Assembly: GCA_009908915.1 (NCBI GenBank)
Contig: JAAAOJ010000015.1
Span: 23,072 to 87,071, forward strand
Length of the DNA stretch: 64,000 bases
Direction of reading: 5' to 3'
Source of the DNA: Planctomycetota bacterium
GTDB lineage: Bacteria; Planctomycetota; Phycisphaerae; SM23-33
A model generated the notes under the pieces. That model saw nothing but the letters and a program-made list of their open reading frames with translations. It searched no databases and was not told the origin of the DNA. Position numbers and translations under genes: made by a program. This document shows, one piece after another, positions 26,401-36,887 of this stretch. Each line of letters opens with the position of its first letter. Position 1 is the stretch's first letter.

Positions 26401-29400
26401 TTTTCCTCCGGGCAGGACGCTGACGACCTTGGTCTGGGCGAAGCGTTTCTCGGCGTCGAGGGCGTCGGCCAGGCGCAGGTCGAGGTACTGGACCTCCGGT
26501 TCGGCGATGGAGACGTCGCGGCTGGCGGTGTTCCACAGGTCGACGGCGACCACGCGAATCTGCTGGTGCAGTCCAAGCTTGTCGCGCGGGATGACGACCC
26601 GGCCATTCTCGTCGGGCCGGAGGTTGGTCAGGACGGCCGACTGGTCGGCGAGGAAGTTCAGGTTCGGCGTGACCGGGCCGCCGCCGTCGCGCTCCTCGCC
26701 GCCGCGTCCGAAAAACGAACTGCGTGAACCAGACGCGTTTCCGGCCGCGAGGCCGAATCGTCCGCCTTCCGCGGCTTCCTGTCGGCCGGTCTGCGTATCG
26801 CGCAGGGCCCAGGGGTTCAGCAGCAGACTGGGCCTCCGCAGCATGTTGCCCGGGAACTTCGCGGCGTACTTGCGGTCGAGGATGTAGCGGTACTCGTCGC
26901 CGAGATCGCGTCCGGAGACGTAACCGCTGTTGGCCGGGGCGAGCGAGGCGGTTTCCGGTTCGGGCATGGGCGGGGCGGCCAGGTGACCGTAGGCGTCGTA
27001 TTCCGGCTTGAACCGCGTGGCCAGCACGTGGACCCGCGCGGCGGCCGAGACGTTGGCGAGCTGGACGGCCAGCTCCTTCCCGCCGGCGTCGACGCTGACG
27101 ATCTGCAGCGGCGAGGCGTTGCGAACCTGCAGCGCCCGCGTGGGCGAGACGGCGTAGCTCTCGAAGGTCTGCCCGGCCGTCAGGCGGATGCGGATGGTGG
27201 CCCCGGCGGGCTTGACCTGCATGACGTAGTCGGCGGCGGGCAGGTCTTCCAGCACCACAAAGCCGCCCTCGATTGTCAGGCTCTCAAACCAGTCGCGCAC
27301 GAACTGTCCGCCGTTGACCTGCACGAGCATCAGGTCGGCCCGCGTAGGCTTGTCGGCCGAGCCCATGTACGGCACGGCGATGCGTTGCCCGGCCAGACCG
27401 TTGATGTTCGACGGGTAGGTGTGCTCATCGTTCGGCAGCATCCACTGCTGGCTGACGCCCTCGGGGCTGGTGGCGTAGACGTGCGTGATGTCGGTCAGCT
27501 TGCCGAGGCGGATGCGCCCGGCGGGGTCGCTCTCCAGCGTCACATCCACGGGGTCGGTGAAGTCCCGGTGCTTCAGCTTCAACTGCACGGGTCGGTCGCC
27601 GAGGGGCTCGCCCGTCTTGCCCAGCAGGTCCAGCGCCCACTGGCCGTCGATCTGCAGCAACAGCATCGCCTCGGTATGGTGTGTGCGGTCAATGCTGTTC
27701 AACGCGAAACTATCGGCGTGGGTGACGTCTACCTTCTTGCCGGCCGTAATGCTCTTGACCTTGGCGGTCAGCTGGAAATGGATGGACTGCAGGCGGTTCG
27801 GCACGCGGAAGGGCACGACGGTGTCCTCGGCAGCCTTGAGTTTGAGGTCCTCGACAACGTGGGAACTGCTGATGCCGTCCAGGTCCTGCGAGACGATCGT
27901 CAGGCGCGGCTCTTCCAGCAGGTCGAGGCTGACCGGTTCGTTGTTGCAGTAGAGGACGGGGCGCAGGATGAGCTTGGCCTCGCGGCGGTCGAGCAGGGCC
28001 TCGCGGTCTGCATAGAAGCCCGCCCGCAGGACGTACGTCTCAGCCTGCTGGGTCAGGCGGTCGAGCGTGGCGAAGTCGCCGCTGGCCAGGACGACGGACG
28101 TCCGGCCGGGGTTCGTGCTGAAGGGCACGGTGATCCGGCCGTCGTCATCGGCGGTGTATTCGTGGCCGCCGATATAGACGCGGACGTCCTTGACGTGCTC
28201 GTTGGCCTCGTTGAGGACCGTCAGCACATGCCCGGCCGAGCTGGTGCGGCTGAGATAGTGCAGCTTGCCGAGGCGGACGAGGGCACGGCTGGCCTTGCCG
28301 TTTCCGATGAAATCGATCACGTACACGCCGCGCGGGCCCGTCGCTTGCCCTGAGCCTGCCGAAGGGTCGAACGTGAACGTCTCGCGGTGGCGCTTGAGCG
28401 GCTCGGCGTCGTATTCGATGACCTGCTCGCGGTTGGGCACGAGGCCGTCGAGGTTGATCGTCGTGTCCAGCGGCCGGCCGACCTCGCGGTAGTAGTTGAC
28501 GGTGTTGATCTGGTAGACCTTGACGATAAGCTTCTCGACGTTCTTGACGTCGATGTCCAGGGCGATCTTCTCGCCGGGCGTGAAGTACTCGCCGTTGGTG
28601 TAGGCGAAGTCGATGTCCACGCGGTCCTTGAGGGCCTGGAAGGCCGACGGCGAGAGCAGGCTGGCGTAGCGCTCCTGGTCGCGCGACGGGTCGGCAAGGA
28701 TCTTCGCTTCGGCAAAAATCGGTTTGAGGTAGTCGTCGTGAATGTACTTTTCGTAACCGGTCCAGGTGTCGGCCTGGCGGTAGAAGTGCAGCAGGTAGCT
28801 GCGGATGAGCGGCTCGTCCTGACCGATGGGCGGCCAGATCGTCGCCTGGCGGAATTTCTGGCCGGCGTTGACGAGGTGGCTGTTGTCCGTGCCGCGTTGG
28901 CGGAGGTAATCGCGGACGAAGCGCGGCTCAATCCACGGCGCATGCCGCGGCAACTCGATGTAGGCCATGAATCGGTCGCGGTCCCAGACGCCCTGGCTAC
29001 GGTCGAAGACCAGCCGGCGGTACATCACGTGGGCCTTGAGACTGTTGAAGGCCGGGGCGAGGTCGCCGACGAACGCCCAGAGGCGGTCGAGGTAGGCGCG
29101 CATGGCCTCGGGGTTGGTCTCCAGGTTCACGTCGTCGCTGGGCCGGAGCTTCGAGCAGTAGGCGTAGACGTAGTTGCTGTTGTGGATGAGCTTGGGTTCG
29201 AGCTTCCGCAGCTCGTCAAGCTGGGCCTGCGTCATCTTGCCGTGGATCGGATAGCGGCCGAACGCGCCATGCGGCGTGGTGCGGCTGTCGAGTTCTTTCT
29301 TCACGAGTTGCGGCAGATTCGGCACGTCGGGGTACTGCAGCCGCTTGATGAAGTGACGCAGTTCGTTGAGTTTCATCTGTTCGTCGGCCAGCCACACCAG

Positions 29401-29886
29401 GGCCGAGTCGGTGAACCCGCCCAGGTCGCCGTGACGGCCTCGCGCGATCTGGGTGAGCCGCTGCCGCGAGATGAGCTTCGGGTCGAGCGACGTCGGCAGG
29501 TTGACGTCCTTGTTGAGCGTCTCGCGCTGGTGGCCGAACGTCAGGCCCAGCCGCCCGCGCAGGTATTGCATCGTGCCGTCCGGATCCTGCTGGTAGCGAA
29601 GCAGGCGCCGGCGGCTTTCGATTTCGTGCATCTGCGAAGTCCAACCATTGCGGCGGGCGTCCCAGAGCTTGAAGTACTCCTCCACCGTGTCCCACTGGCC
29701 GAGGTTCATGTAGTGCAGGCAGTGGTAATAGTAGTAGTCTTCCGTGCCGGGGATGAGCTGCTTGAGGGCCTTGGCGCGGTCGGCGGCCAGGGCGAAGTCC
29801 TCGACGTAGCCGATTTCGCCGGCCGGGGCAGAAGAGGCGGACAGCAGCGAGACGACGAGGGAAAGGGTGAGACTGAGGCGTTTCAT
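23467..29886 (-). CDS. giant macroglobulin-like secreted protein
   Basis: 2139 aa from ATG 29886 (AAAGGAG upstream). It has a signal peptide ending near APA-GE, an N-terminal helical ~450 residues, and MG/carboxypeptidase-regulatory-type beta domains such as NGEYFTPGEKIALDIDVKNV. Central regions resemble bacterial alpha-2-macroglobulin (YLDLRLADALDAEKRFA; LRPDENGRVVIPRD), followed by a helical C-terminal part with TPR-like repeats and a final MG-like domain. No CxEQ thioester was seen. A low-complexity insert at 28343-28371 adds SAGSGQA. It probably acts in the periplasm or at the surface as an envelope protein; a protease-trap role is uncertain. Confidence 0.75.
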   Translation of the reverse strand: MKRLSLTLSLVVSLLSASSAPAGEIGYVEDFALAADRAKALKQLIPGTEDYYYYHCLHYMNLGQWDTVEEYFKLWDARRNGWTSQMHEIESRRRLLRYQQDPDGTMQYLRGRLGLTFGHQRETLNKDVNLPTSLDPKLISRQRLTQIARGRHGDLGGFTDSALVWLADEQMKLNELRHFIKRLQYPDVPNLPQLVKKELDSRTTPHGAFGRYPIHGKMTQAQLDELRKLEPKLIHNSNYVYAYCSKLRPSDDVNLETNPEAMRAYLDRLWAFVGDLAPAFNSLKAHVMYRRLVFDRSQGVWDRDRFMAYIELPRHAPWIEPRFVRDYLRQRGTDNSHLVNAGQKFRQATIWPPIGQDEPLIRSYLLHFYRQADTWTGYEKYIHDDYLKPIFAEAKILADPSRDQERYASLLSPSAFQALKDRVDIDFAYTNGEYFTPGEKIALDIDVKNVEKLIVKVYQINTVNYYREVGRPLDTTINLDGLVPNREQVIEYDAEPLKRHRETFTFDPSAGSGQATGPRGVYVIDFIGNGKASRALVRLGKLHYLSRTSSAGHVLTVLNEANEHVKDVRVYIGGHEYTADDDGRITVPFSTNPGRTSVVLASGDFATLDRLTQQAETYVLRAGFYADREALLDRREAKLILRPVLYCNNEPVSLDLLEEPRLTIVSQDLDGISSSHVVEDLKLKAAEDTVVPFRVPNRLQSIHFQLTAKVKSITAGKKVDVTHADSFALNSIDRTHHTEAMLLLQIDGQWALDLLGKTGEPLGDRPVQLKLKHRDFTDPVDVTLESDPAGRIRLGKLTDITHVYATSPEGVSQQWMLPNDEHTYPSNINGLAGQRIAVPYMGSADKPTRADLMLVQVNGGQFVRDWFESLTIEGGFVVLEDLPAADYVMQVKPAGATIRIRLTAGQTFESYAVSPTRALQVRNASPLQIVSVDAGGKELAVQLANVSAAARVHVLATRFKPEYDAYGHLAAPPMPEPETASLAPANSGYVSGRDLGDEYRYILDRKYAAKFPGNMLRRPSLLLNPWALRDTQTGRQEAAEGGRFGLAAGNASGSRSSFFGRGGEERDGGGPVTPNLNFLADQSAVLTNLRPDENGRVVIPRDKLGLHQQIRVVAVDLWNTASRDVSIAEPEVQYLDLRLADALDAEKRFAQTKVVSVLPGGKAFTVPDAASSRIEVYDSLGKVFGLYRTLNPDPKLAEFAFILRWPTLKDAEKRELYSEYACHELNFFLYHKDKAFFQAVVLPYLAHKKDKTFMDRYLLDEDLAAYRQPWRHERLNIPERVLLARRIAAEAPATARHVRELWELIPPNPAEYARLFETAVRGQALTTVAGIGGMVRDKMLDVRRPTRPDAAATRTARSRGAFLNSGDVAEATPAPAADPMPETAPPAPREAATKAKVDKAQELQAQDEMQREFDKKPEEADAYADDADGDRRESVRRMYRKVDSTKEWVENNYYKLPIEQQVASLVPVSGFWKDYALHVTRMGAAGENGDGFLSENLAEAHRNFTEIMLALAVLDLPFKAPEHETAFEKPALVITPGGSVIAFHEQITEVPPADEAGGILVSESFFRHGDRYINIDNERRDKYVTEEFLKGAVYGSHIVLTNPTSTPRRLSVLLQVPAGAMPVAGGKYTRSVDVHLQPYHTQQLEHYFYFPDAGDYAHYPATVARDDAFVGAADAFSFHVVEELSNVDTTSWDYISQHGSPEEVMKYLQVNNLQRTKLDRIAWRMKDKAFFNSVIALLTSLHAYSDTLWSYGIYHKDPSVTREYLTHQESFVRQCGLDLDSPLLTIRPVERHWYQHKEYWPLINARAHKLGRQRDITNDALLGQYHAFLKRLTYRADLRPEDRLGASYYLLLQDRVAEGLAFFDSVKRDEVATKLQYDYAAVYAAFYRADLAAARQIAQANAEHPVDRWRDRFATALAQLDEIAGGQAKVVEDDNRQQEQTQLAASEPSFDFKVESRQVKLNYQNLQSVRVNYYLMDIELLFSTNPFVEGQTGQFAWIQPNATREVELAEKPGSGTSTFDLPEEFHNANVLVEVVAAGKRTSQPYYANSLAVQLTENYGQLQVRHAETRKPLAKVYVKVYARKTDGRVAFYKDGYTDLRGRFDYATLSVDELDNIDRFAILILSPDSGAVVRTTPPPKR
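28343..28371 (-). repeat. repeat core inserted in frame in the macroglobulin-like gene
   Basis: On the minus strand the text TTCGACCCTTCGGCAGGCTC, continuing AGGGCAAGC, carries the same TTCGGCAGGCTCAGGGCA core as the 154-bp elements at 62-215 and 762-915. It encodes FDPSAGSGQA between two conserved-looking beta strands, and the frame is kept on both sides. This indicates a short repeat unit settled inside a coding sequence. Confidence 0.7.
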
Positions 29887-30127
29887 GGGACGCTCCTTTG
29901 ATTGGCAGGGACCATGGCCACAACGGCACGGCCGAGACGAACGTGAACACGGAAATCCTAACCGGCCGGCGCGCGTAGCACAAGTGTTGTGCCCGGACGA
30001 TCGGACGCGAGGGATTCCGTTACGGTTGGTTACGTGCGACACAGCCGCTTGGATGCATGGAACGCCGGCCGGTTCCCGGGAAATCCGGCGCACGGCAACG
30101 GGGGGGAACTCGGGCGACCGCCCGGCG

Positions 30128-31801
30128 TCAGACGTCGATTGTCTCGGCGGGCGTCTTGAGTCGAAAGCCCGGACGCGACATCGATGTCGCGCGCCGACTG
30201 TCTGCCGGAGGGTCATCGTCGTCGGTGGCGTCGTTGATGTCGGCAGGGGGCCGGCCCTTGACCAGTTCGTGCAGATCGGCAACAACGTGCCGCAGGTGCG
30301 ACGCCTGCTTGGCGAGTTGCTCGGTCGAGGCCGCGGACTCCTCGGCGGTCGCGGACGTCGATTGCGTTACGCCGTCCATGTCGTGGACCGCGTTGTTGAT
30401 GATCTCGATGCCGTCGGCCTGTTCCTTGCTGGCCCCGGCGATGCCGAGCACCAGTTCGTTCACGCTGCGGTTCTCCGCGAGAATTTGCTCGAGGGCTTCG
30501 CTGACACGCGTGGTGATGTGGACCCCATGCTCGGCCCGGTCGACGGACTGCTGGATCATCTCCGCTGTCTGCCGAGCGGCCTCGGCGCTGCGGTTGGCCA
30601 ATGAGCGTACTTCTTCGGCGACGACGGCAAAGCCGCGCCCTGCCTCGCCGGCCCGGGCGGCCTCGACCGCTGCATTGAGAGCCAGCAGGTTCGTCTGGAA
30701 GGCAATATCGTCAATCGTGCGAACGATGCGGGCGGTCTCGTCCGCGGAGGTCTTGATGGCGTCGATGGCCTGGCCCATTGTCGAGGTCTCCGACGCGCCC
30801 TGTTCGGCCACCTGCCGGGCCGCCTCGCTGCGCTGGCGCGCCCGGCCGGCATGTTCGGCGTTCTGTGTGACCATGGAGGACATCTCCTCGACGCTGCTGG
30901 CTGTCTCCTCGATGCTGGCCGCCTGCCGGGCCGCACCTTGCGAAAGCGACTGTGCCGAAGTGGAAAGCTCCGCCGCCGCCTGGGCAACGCAACTGGCCCC
31001 GTTGCTGGCATCCTCGATGATGTCCATCACGCGACGGACAATCCGCCGCAGGATCAAGAACATCACGGCACCGCTGGCCAACGCCGCCGCTGCGCAGAGA
31101 ATCGCAGCGATCCAGACGCCACGACGCGTTTCAACGCCAATATGGGCGTCCAGCCCGCGTTGCATGCCGTCGAAGAACGCCGCCGTGTTGTCCAGAAATG
31201 CCGTGTAGTCGTCCGCCTGTGCCTTCAACGAAGCCGTCGACAGCAGCAGGCAGGCACGTCCGATCACCTGCTCGTCCTGGGCGACGTCAACCTGCACCTG
31301 CATGACGTCATCGCGGGCCGAAAGGGTTTCGATCAGGGCGGCGAGGTCGTCGACAGTCGTTCCCTCGCCAAGCAATGTGGTGATCTGCTGCGCATCGCCG
31401 AGGAACCCGCTGCGAACCACACCGTCCGGATCGGTCACAAACGTCAGAATGACGTCGGGATCCTGGTTGATCTGCTCGCAGTTGCGGTCGAGGGCGATCG
31501 TGTCGAAGGTCAGCAGCGGCGCGGGGCTGAGCCTGGCGAGAACGGCCGCCAGGCTCCTGCCCTTCGTCCGCAGTGCAGCCTCGGCTGCCGTCCTCTGGCG
31601 TCGCTCGACGTCGCCGATGGCGCCGACCTGCTCGGACTGCACCTGTTCGGCCAGCGAGTTGACCTTGCTGTCGATCGCCCGGTAGCCGTCCCACTGACGC
31701 CACAGCATCAGTGACGACAGCGTCACTACCAGGGCGACCACCACCGCAATGGTCGTGGCGAGCAGCCGGCCCTGCAGTCCGAGTTGTAGTACGCGACGCA
31801 T
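30128..31801 (-). CDS. methyl-accepting chemotaxis protein
   Basis: 557 aa. Transmembrane helix 1 lies at about 12-33. A ~190-residue extracytoplasmic sensor domain follows, and helix 2 lies near 226-248. The cytoplasmic coiled coil has the conserved hairpin tip [20 protein letters not shown] and [14 protein letters not shown]. No clear HAMP domain separates helix 2 from the signalling coil. There is no C-terminal CheR-tether pentapeptide. It starts 9 bases after pstS, so it may report phosphate through the binding protein or be simply co-expressed. Confidence 0.93.
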   Translation of the reverse strand: MRRVLQLGLQGRLLATTIAVVVALVVTLSSLMLWRQWDGYRAIDSKVNSLAEQVQSEQVGAIGDVERRQRTAAEAALRTKGRSLAAVLARLSPAPLLTFDTIALDRNCEQINQDPDVILTFVTDPDGVVRSGFLGDAQQITTLLGEGTTVDDLAALIETLSARDDVMQVQVDVAQDEQVIGRACLLLSTASLKAQADDYTAFLDNTAAFFDGMQRGLDAHIGVETRRGVWIAAILCAAAALASGAVMFLILRRIVRRVMDIIEDASNGASCVAQAAAELSTSAQSLSQGAARQAASIEETASSVEEMSSMVTQNAEHAGRARQRSEAARQVAEQGASETSTMGQAIDAIKTSADETARIVRTIDDIAFQTNLLALNAAVEAARAGEAGRGFAVVAEEVRSLANRSAEAARQTAEMIQQSVDRAEHGVHITTRVSEALEQILAENRSVNELVLGIAGASKEQADGIEIINNAVHDMDGVTQSTSATAEESAASTEQLAKQASHLRHVVADLHELVKGRPPADINDATDDDDPPADSRRATSMSRPGFRLKTPAETIDV

Positions 31802-31810
31802 CCGGCACCT

Positions 31811-32686
31811 CTACTTTTTTGCGGGGATATAGCCGTGTTCAGCGACGATGGCCTGGCCGTCGGTACCCAGCAGGTACTCGATGAACTCCGCGACCTCGCC
31901 GGCCGGCTGGCCCTTGGTCAGGACGTACAGACTGCGGCAGAGCGGATAGCTACCGTTGGCAACGTTGTCCGTCGTGGCGACCACGCCGTCGAGTTCCAGC
32001 AGCTTGATCGGCGCGCCCTTTTCGGCGACTGCGGCGGCCGGGCCGATCGAGACATACCCGATCGCGTTCGGGTTGGTCATCACGGCGCTCATGCCTTCCT
32101 TGCTCGACTCGACGCTCCTGGCCGTGGCGTCCGCCCATGCGTCGGCGCCCTTGACCTTGTGAACGATGGTCTTCTTGTCGCCGCCGGGGTTCTCGGCCTC
32201 GAGACCGAAGTACTTCAGGAACATCGAGTGCGTACCGTGCGACGTGCCCATCGCCGTCAGGACGATCGGAGCGTCGTTGCCGCCGAGGTCCTTCCAGTTC
32301 GTGATCTTGCCAACATAGATGTCCGCGACCTGCTGCTTTGTGATCGTCTGCACGGGGTTCTTCTTGTTGGTGACGATGGCAATGCCGTCCAGTCCGACCT
32401 TTGTCGGCACGACGTCGGGATAGGCCTCCTTCTCCTTGGCCTTCATGTCGCGCGACGCCATGCCCAGCATGACCTTGCCTTCCCCGGCCAGTTTGACGCC
32501 CTTGCTGCTTCCGCCGCCGCCGATGGCAAAGCTTGTCTCGCTGTGTGACTCCTTGTACTGTGCGGCGGCCTTGTCCACCACCGGCTTGACCGTGCTCGAT
32601 CCGGCGACGGTGATCTGGCCCCCCTGGACCATTCCCGCAGCCAAGACGATACACGCCGATCCGATAACCATCATTGCCCGTTGCAT
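31811..32686 (-). CDS. pstS: phosphate-binding protein PstS-like
   Basis: 291 aa from ATG 32686 (GGGAG upstream). A signal peptide precedes ITVAGSSTVKPV, and ligand-loop motifs GGGGSSKGVKLAGEGK, LGMASRD and TSHGTHSMF follow, typical of PstS-type class II binding proteins. It binds phosphate in the periplasm for uptake or sensing. No pstC, pstA, pstB or phoU is adjacent. The only operon partner is the chemoreceptor gene 9 bases downstream, which suggests a sensing use. Confidence 0.9.
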   Translation of the reverse strand: MQRAMMVIGSACIVLAAGMVQGGQITVAGSSTVKPVVDKAAAQYKESHSETSFAIGGGGSSKGVKLAGEGKVMLGMASRDMKAKEKEAYPDVVPTKVGLDGIAIVTNKKNPVQTITKQQVADIYVGKITNWKDLGGNDAPIVLTAMGTSHGTHSMFLKYFGLEAENPGGDKKTIVHKVKGADAWADATARSVESSKEGMSAVMTNPNAIGYVSIGPAAAVAEKGAPIKLLELDGVVATTDNVANGSYPLCRSLYVLTKGQPAGEVAEFIEYLLGTDGQAIVAEHGYIPAKK

Positions 32687-33045
32687 CTTCTGCTCCCTTC
32701 GTCCAGAATTTCGGCTCCGCGCCATGCGCAGCCCTTTGCCAGTCGCCCCGTGCAGCGAGATCGGAAAGATGAAGCAGTACCCGATCATTGCAGAGCTTGC
32801 AGCGGACCCCACGCCCGCTGACGGTATCCAGTATCTATCGCCGCGCAACGGCTCCAGATTGTGTGGTTCATCGGCCCTTGAGGAGATCTTAACATACTCT
32901 TAGCGCCACGGCATTCCGGTCGCGGCAGAGATCCCTATGGTCATCACGTGCCCCGAAGGTATGTTTGCATGCCAGACTGCACCCTCCCAATAGATCTTTC
33001 AGGGCCTTGCCCCAAAACGATGGCCGACGGTACACTGGGCCGAGC
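32687..33045. other. divergent promoter region pstS / transglutaminase-like
   Basis: 359 bases without a gene, noticeably less GC-rich near 32880-32990. About 32888-32905 carries CTTAACATACT followed by CTTAGCG, an 11-base period direct repeat of the kind seen in Pho boxes, about 200 bases upstream of pstS. No firm -10/-35 pair was identified. Confidence 0.3.
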
Positions 33046-33588
33046 ATGCCTCGCTGCCTTCCATATGCTGCCTGCATCGCCCTGATCGTGGCCACCGGCT
33101 GCGTGCCGCAGGACGGTGCCGTCTCGACCACCCGCGACGCTGAGCCCGGCGTGTTCCTCGGTCAAGATGTGTTCGCGTGCTTCACGAAGGCAGCGAAGAT
33201 CGACTACGTTGCCGACCCGTCCGGCACGGACACCTGGCAGACGCCCGCCGAAACCGCCGCCCGCGGCACCGGCGACTGCGAGGACATCTGCATCTACCTC
33301 CAGCACCTGCTGGCCGAACAGGGCGTGGCGGTGGACGTGGTCTTCGGCTTGAAGGATGCGCTGGCCACCAACGGCCACGCCTGGATTGAGGGCGAGTTTG
33401 GCGGGCGGTTGTACGTCATCGAGCCGCGCGGCATGGCGATGGTCGAGCGGAGGAAGCTGCCGGCCGGCCTCATGTACATCCCCGCCGAGGATATTGACGT
33501 GGTGGCCGAGAAGATCCACAAATACCATACCCGCACCGGCGTGTATGTTAATCGCCGTGGCGACCGCCAACCGCAGCAGGAGCCGTGA
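33046..33588 (+). CDS. transglutaminase-like cysteine peptidase lipoprotein
   Basis: 180 aa from ATG 33046, which gives a signal peptide with lipobox VATGC (Cys19). The fold matches transglutaminase-like/BTLCP proteins: catalytic Cys78 in GTGDCEDICIYLQ, His111 in TNGHAWIE and an acid in YVIEPRG. It likely acts on surface or periplasmic protein or peptidoglycan. The reading frame stays open for 71 codons after the TGA stop (next feature). Confidence 0.78.
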   Translation: MPRCLPYAACIALIVATGCVPQDGAVSTTRDAEPGVFLGQDVFACFTKAAKIDYVADPSGTDTWQTPAETAARGTGDCEDICIYLQHLLAEQGVAVDVVFGLKDALATNGHAWIEGEFGGRLYVIEPRGMAMVERRKLPAGLMYIPAEDIDVVAEKIHKYHTRTGVYVNRRGDRQPQQEP

Positions 33589-33804
33589 AGCACGACCCAC
33601 GACGACGCCGTCGCCGGCAACCTTGCAAGCTGGGAGGTTCGCACGCCGGTCCACCCGAATGCGCCGAGCTACCGGCAGGATATCGACACACTCCGGGCCG
33701 GCGGGATAACACTCACGCCACCGACCGAGGTGTCGTCGTTTTTGAGCCATGACATACCCAATGATCTCAAGGCTCTACAAGACCGCAACCGGCTCCGTAG
33801 TTAG
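33589..33804 (+). pseudogene. in-frame open extension after the transglutaminase-like stop
   Basis: After TGA at 33586-33588 the same frame continues for 71 codons to TAG at 33802. It reads with protein-like composition, for example SWEVRTPVHPNAPSYRQDI, TPPTEVSSFLSHDIP and LKALQDRNR. It has no start codon or ribosome site of its own. It may be a former C-terminal domain cut off by a new stop codon, a readthrough product or a fragment of another gene. No family was recognised. Confidence 0.4.
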
Positions 33805-33889
33805 TTTTGAGCGATCCCTTGAGATCGGGCGCGCGGGACGCTATGCTCCTTACTCGCCGAAGATGGACACGAGAGTACAACACCGACAC

Positions 33890-34981
33890 ATGAATACAAC
33901 GCCCCTGAACGAATGGCACCGCCAGCACGGCGGACGACTCGTCGATTTTGCCGGCTGGGAACTGCCCGTCCAATACGAAGGCATCCTGGCCGAACACACG
34001 CACTGCCGCGAGGCCTGCGCGATCTTCGACACCTCGCACATGGGCCAGTTCCTCATCACCGGCCCCAATGCCGCCGAGCAACTGGCCGCAGCCATCACAC
34101 AGGACGCTTCCGGCCTCGGCGTCGGACGCGGGACGTACGGCTTCATCCTCAACGATGGCGGCGGAATCATCGACGACACGATCCTGTTTTGCCTCGGCGA
34201 GGCCGAGTTCCTGCTGATCGTCAATGCCGGCACGACGGCCGGCGATCTGGCCGTCCTCGAGGATCGGCTGAACAACGGCACGAACCTGCGATACCTCGGC
34301 GACTGGAGCAAACTGGACGTCCAGGGCCCGGAGGCCTGCGAGGTCCTCTCGCCGCTCGTCGACGGCGACCTGACGGCCCTGAAGTATTTCGGCGTCACGC
34401 GGATGAAGGTGCAGGACACCGAGGCGGTCGTGGCCCGCACCGGCTACACGGGCGAGCTTGGCTTCGAGGTGTTCCTGCCCGGCAAGGCGCTGCCGGACCT
34501 GGCCGATGCCGTGGTCGCGGATGAACGCGTCAAGCCGGCCGGCCTGGGCGCGCGCGATTCGCTACGACTGGAGATCGGCTATCCCCTGTACGGCCACGAG
34601 TTGAGCACGGAGGTCACGCCCGTCGAGGCCGGCATGGAGGTATTCCTCGATCTGCAGCGGGATTTCGTCGGCGTCGAGACGCTCCGCAAGCAGGCGGAGG
34701 ACCCGACGCCGCGCACGCTGGTCGGCCTGTTGACCGAGCAGCGCCGCCGGTTCGCCGAAGGCGATACGATTCTGGCGGCCGACGGCGAGGAGGTCGGCCA
34801 GGTCACCAGTGGCACATTCGCGCCGTCGCTGGGCGTCGCGGCCGGCATGGGCTATGTTGATCGCGAGGCGACCGCAACGGGAACGCCGGTGATCATCCGC
34901 ACCGCCCGCGCCGAGCTACCCGCCACCGTGGCCGAGCGTCCGCTGTACAAGGACGGCACGGCCAGAAGCAAACTTACCTGA
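33890..34981 (+). CDS. gcvT: glycine cleavage system aminomethyltransferase (T protein)
   Basis: 363 aa from ATG 33890 (MNTTPLNEWHRQHGGRLVDF), the usual start and length. Conserved features are GWELPVQYEG, DTSHMGQF, GYTGELGFEVF, ARDSLRLEIGYPLYGHEL and a C-terminal barrel with GFxT/G-V-type residues. It transfers the methylene unit from lipoylated GcvH to tetrahydrofolate and releases ammonia. It is first in the cluster gcvT-gcvH-gcvPA-gcvPB. No glycine riboswitch was recognised in the 85 bases upstream. Confidence 0.96.
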   Translation: MNTTPLNEWHRQHGGRLVDFAGWELPVQYEGILAEHTHCREACAIFDTSHMGQFLITGPNAAEQLAAAITQDASGLGVGRGTYGFILNDGGGIIDDTILFCLGEAEFLLIVNAGTTAGDLAVLEDRLNNGTNLRYLGDWSKLDVQGPEACEVLSPLVDGDLTALKYFGVTRMKVQDTEAVVARTGYTGELGFEVFLPGKALPDLADAVVADERVKPAGLGARDSLRLEIGYPLYGHELSTEVTPVEAGMEVFLDLQRDFVGVETLRKQAEDPTPRTLVGLLTEQRRRFAEGDTILAADGEEVGQVTSGTFAPSLGVAAGMGYVDREATATGTPVIIRTARAELPATVAERPLYKDGTARSKLT

Positions 34982-35014
34982 ACACCTGTCCAATCGGACA
35001 CAATGGGAGAGAAC

Positions 35015-35392
35015 ATGAATCCTGAGACACTACGCTACAGCGAACAGCATGAATACGCCGGCGTCGAGGGCAATACCGCCACGTGCGGCATTACCGACTA
35101 CGCCCAGGGCAGCCTCGGCGACATTACCTTCGTCGAACTGCCGGACGTCGGTAAGGAGCTGAAGAAGGGCGAGGAGGCCTGCGCGATCGAATCGGCCAAG
35201 GCGGCCAGCAGCGTGTACGCGCCCGTCAGCGGCAAGATCGTCGCCGTCAACGAGGCCCTCGAAGACGACCCCGCCCCGGTCAACGACGACCCCTACGGCG
35301 ACGGTTGGATCTTCAAAATCGAAATGGCCGATGCGTCTGAGGCCGAGCAGCTCATGGACGCCGCTGCCTACGATGCCATCGAGAAGGAGTAA
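35015..35392 (+). CDS. gcvH: glycine cleavage system H protein
   Basis: 125 aa from ATG 35015 with GGGAGAG just upstream. The lipoyl-accepting Lys62 lies in IESAKAASSVYAPVSG, after GITDYAQGSLGDI. It shuttles the aminomethyl group between the P, T and L proteins. It should be lipoylated by the LipB pathway encoded 3.4 kb downstream. It lies 33 bases after gcvT. Confidence 0.97.
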   Translation: MNPETLRYSEQHEYAGVEGNTATCGITDYAQGSLGDITFVELPDVGKELKKGEEACAIESAKAASSVYAPVSGKIVAVNEALEDDPAPVNDDPYGDGWIFKIEMADASEAEQLMDAAAYDAIEKE

Positions 35393-35552
35393 GCTCCAAT
35401 AAGAGAGAAGCTGCATGTTGCAAGAACCAGTTCACATGGACTAACTGGTGGAGTCGCAAACGCGATTTTTGGAGCTTGGAACTTCATCTTCCTTGGATCT
35501 TACTATCTGGCTGGAGCTTGGTTTCTTCTCTTGTTTTGGAGCTAACTGAACG
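35393..35552. repeat. lower-GC spacer with GGAGCTTGG words
   Basis: 160 bases inside the gcv cluster, clearly less GC-rich than the flanking genes. The words TTTGGAGCTTGGAACTTC, TGGAGCTTGGTTTCTTC and TTTTGGAGCT recur at 35469, 35513 and 35536, giving a degenerate direct repeat. No ORF is seen. It separates gcvH from gcvPA. Confidence 0.45.

Positions 35553-36883
<1,331 letters not shown>

Positions 36884-36887
<4 letters not shown>

Noticed and set aside
29887..30285. Longer N-terminus for the macroglobulin-like protein
   Set aside because: The extra ~130 codons overlap the chemoreceptor gene and the AAAGGAG-preceded ATG at 29886 starts a clean signal peptide.
33805..33889. Glycine riboswitch before gcvT
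   Set aside because: Only 85 bases after the previous open frame, and no paired-aptamer motifs were recognised.
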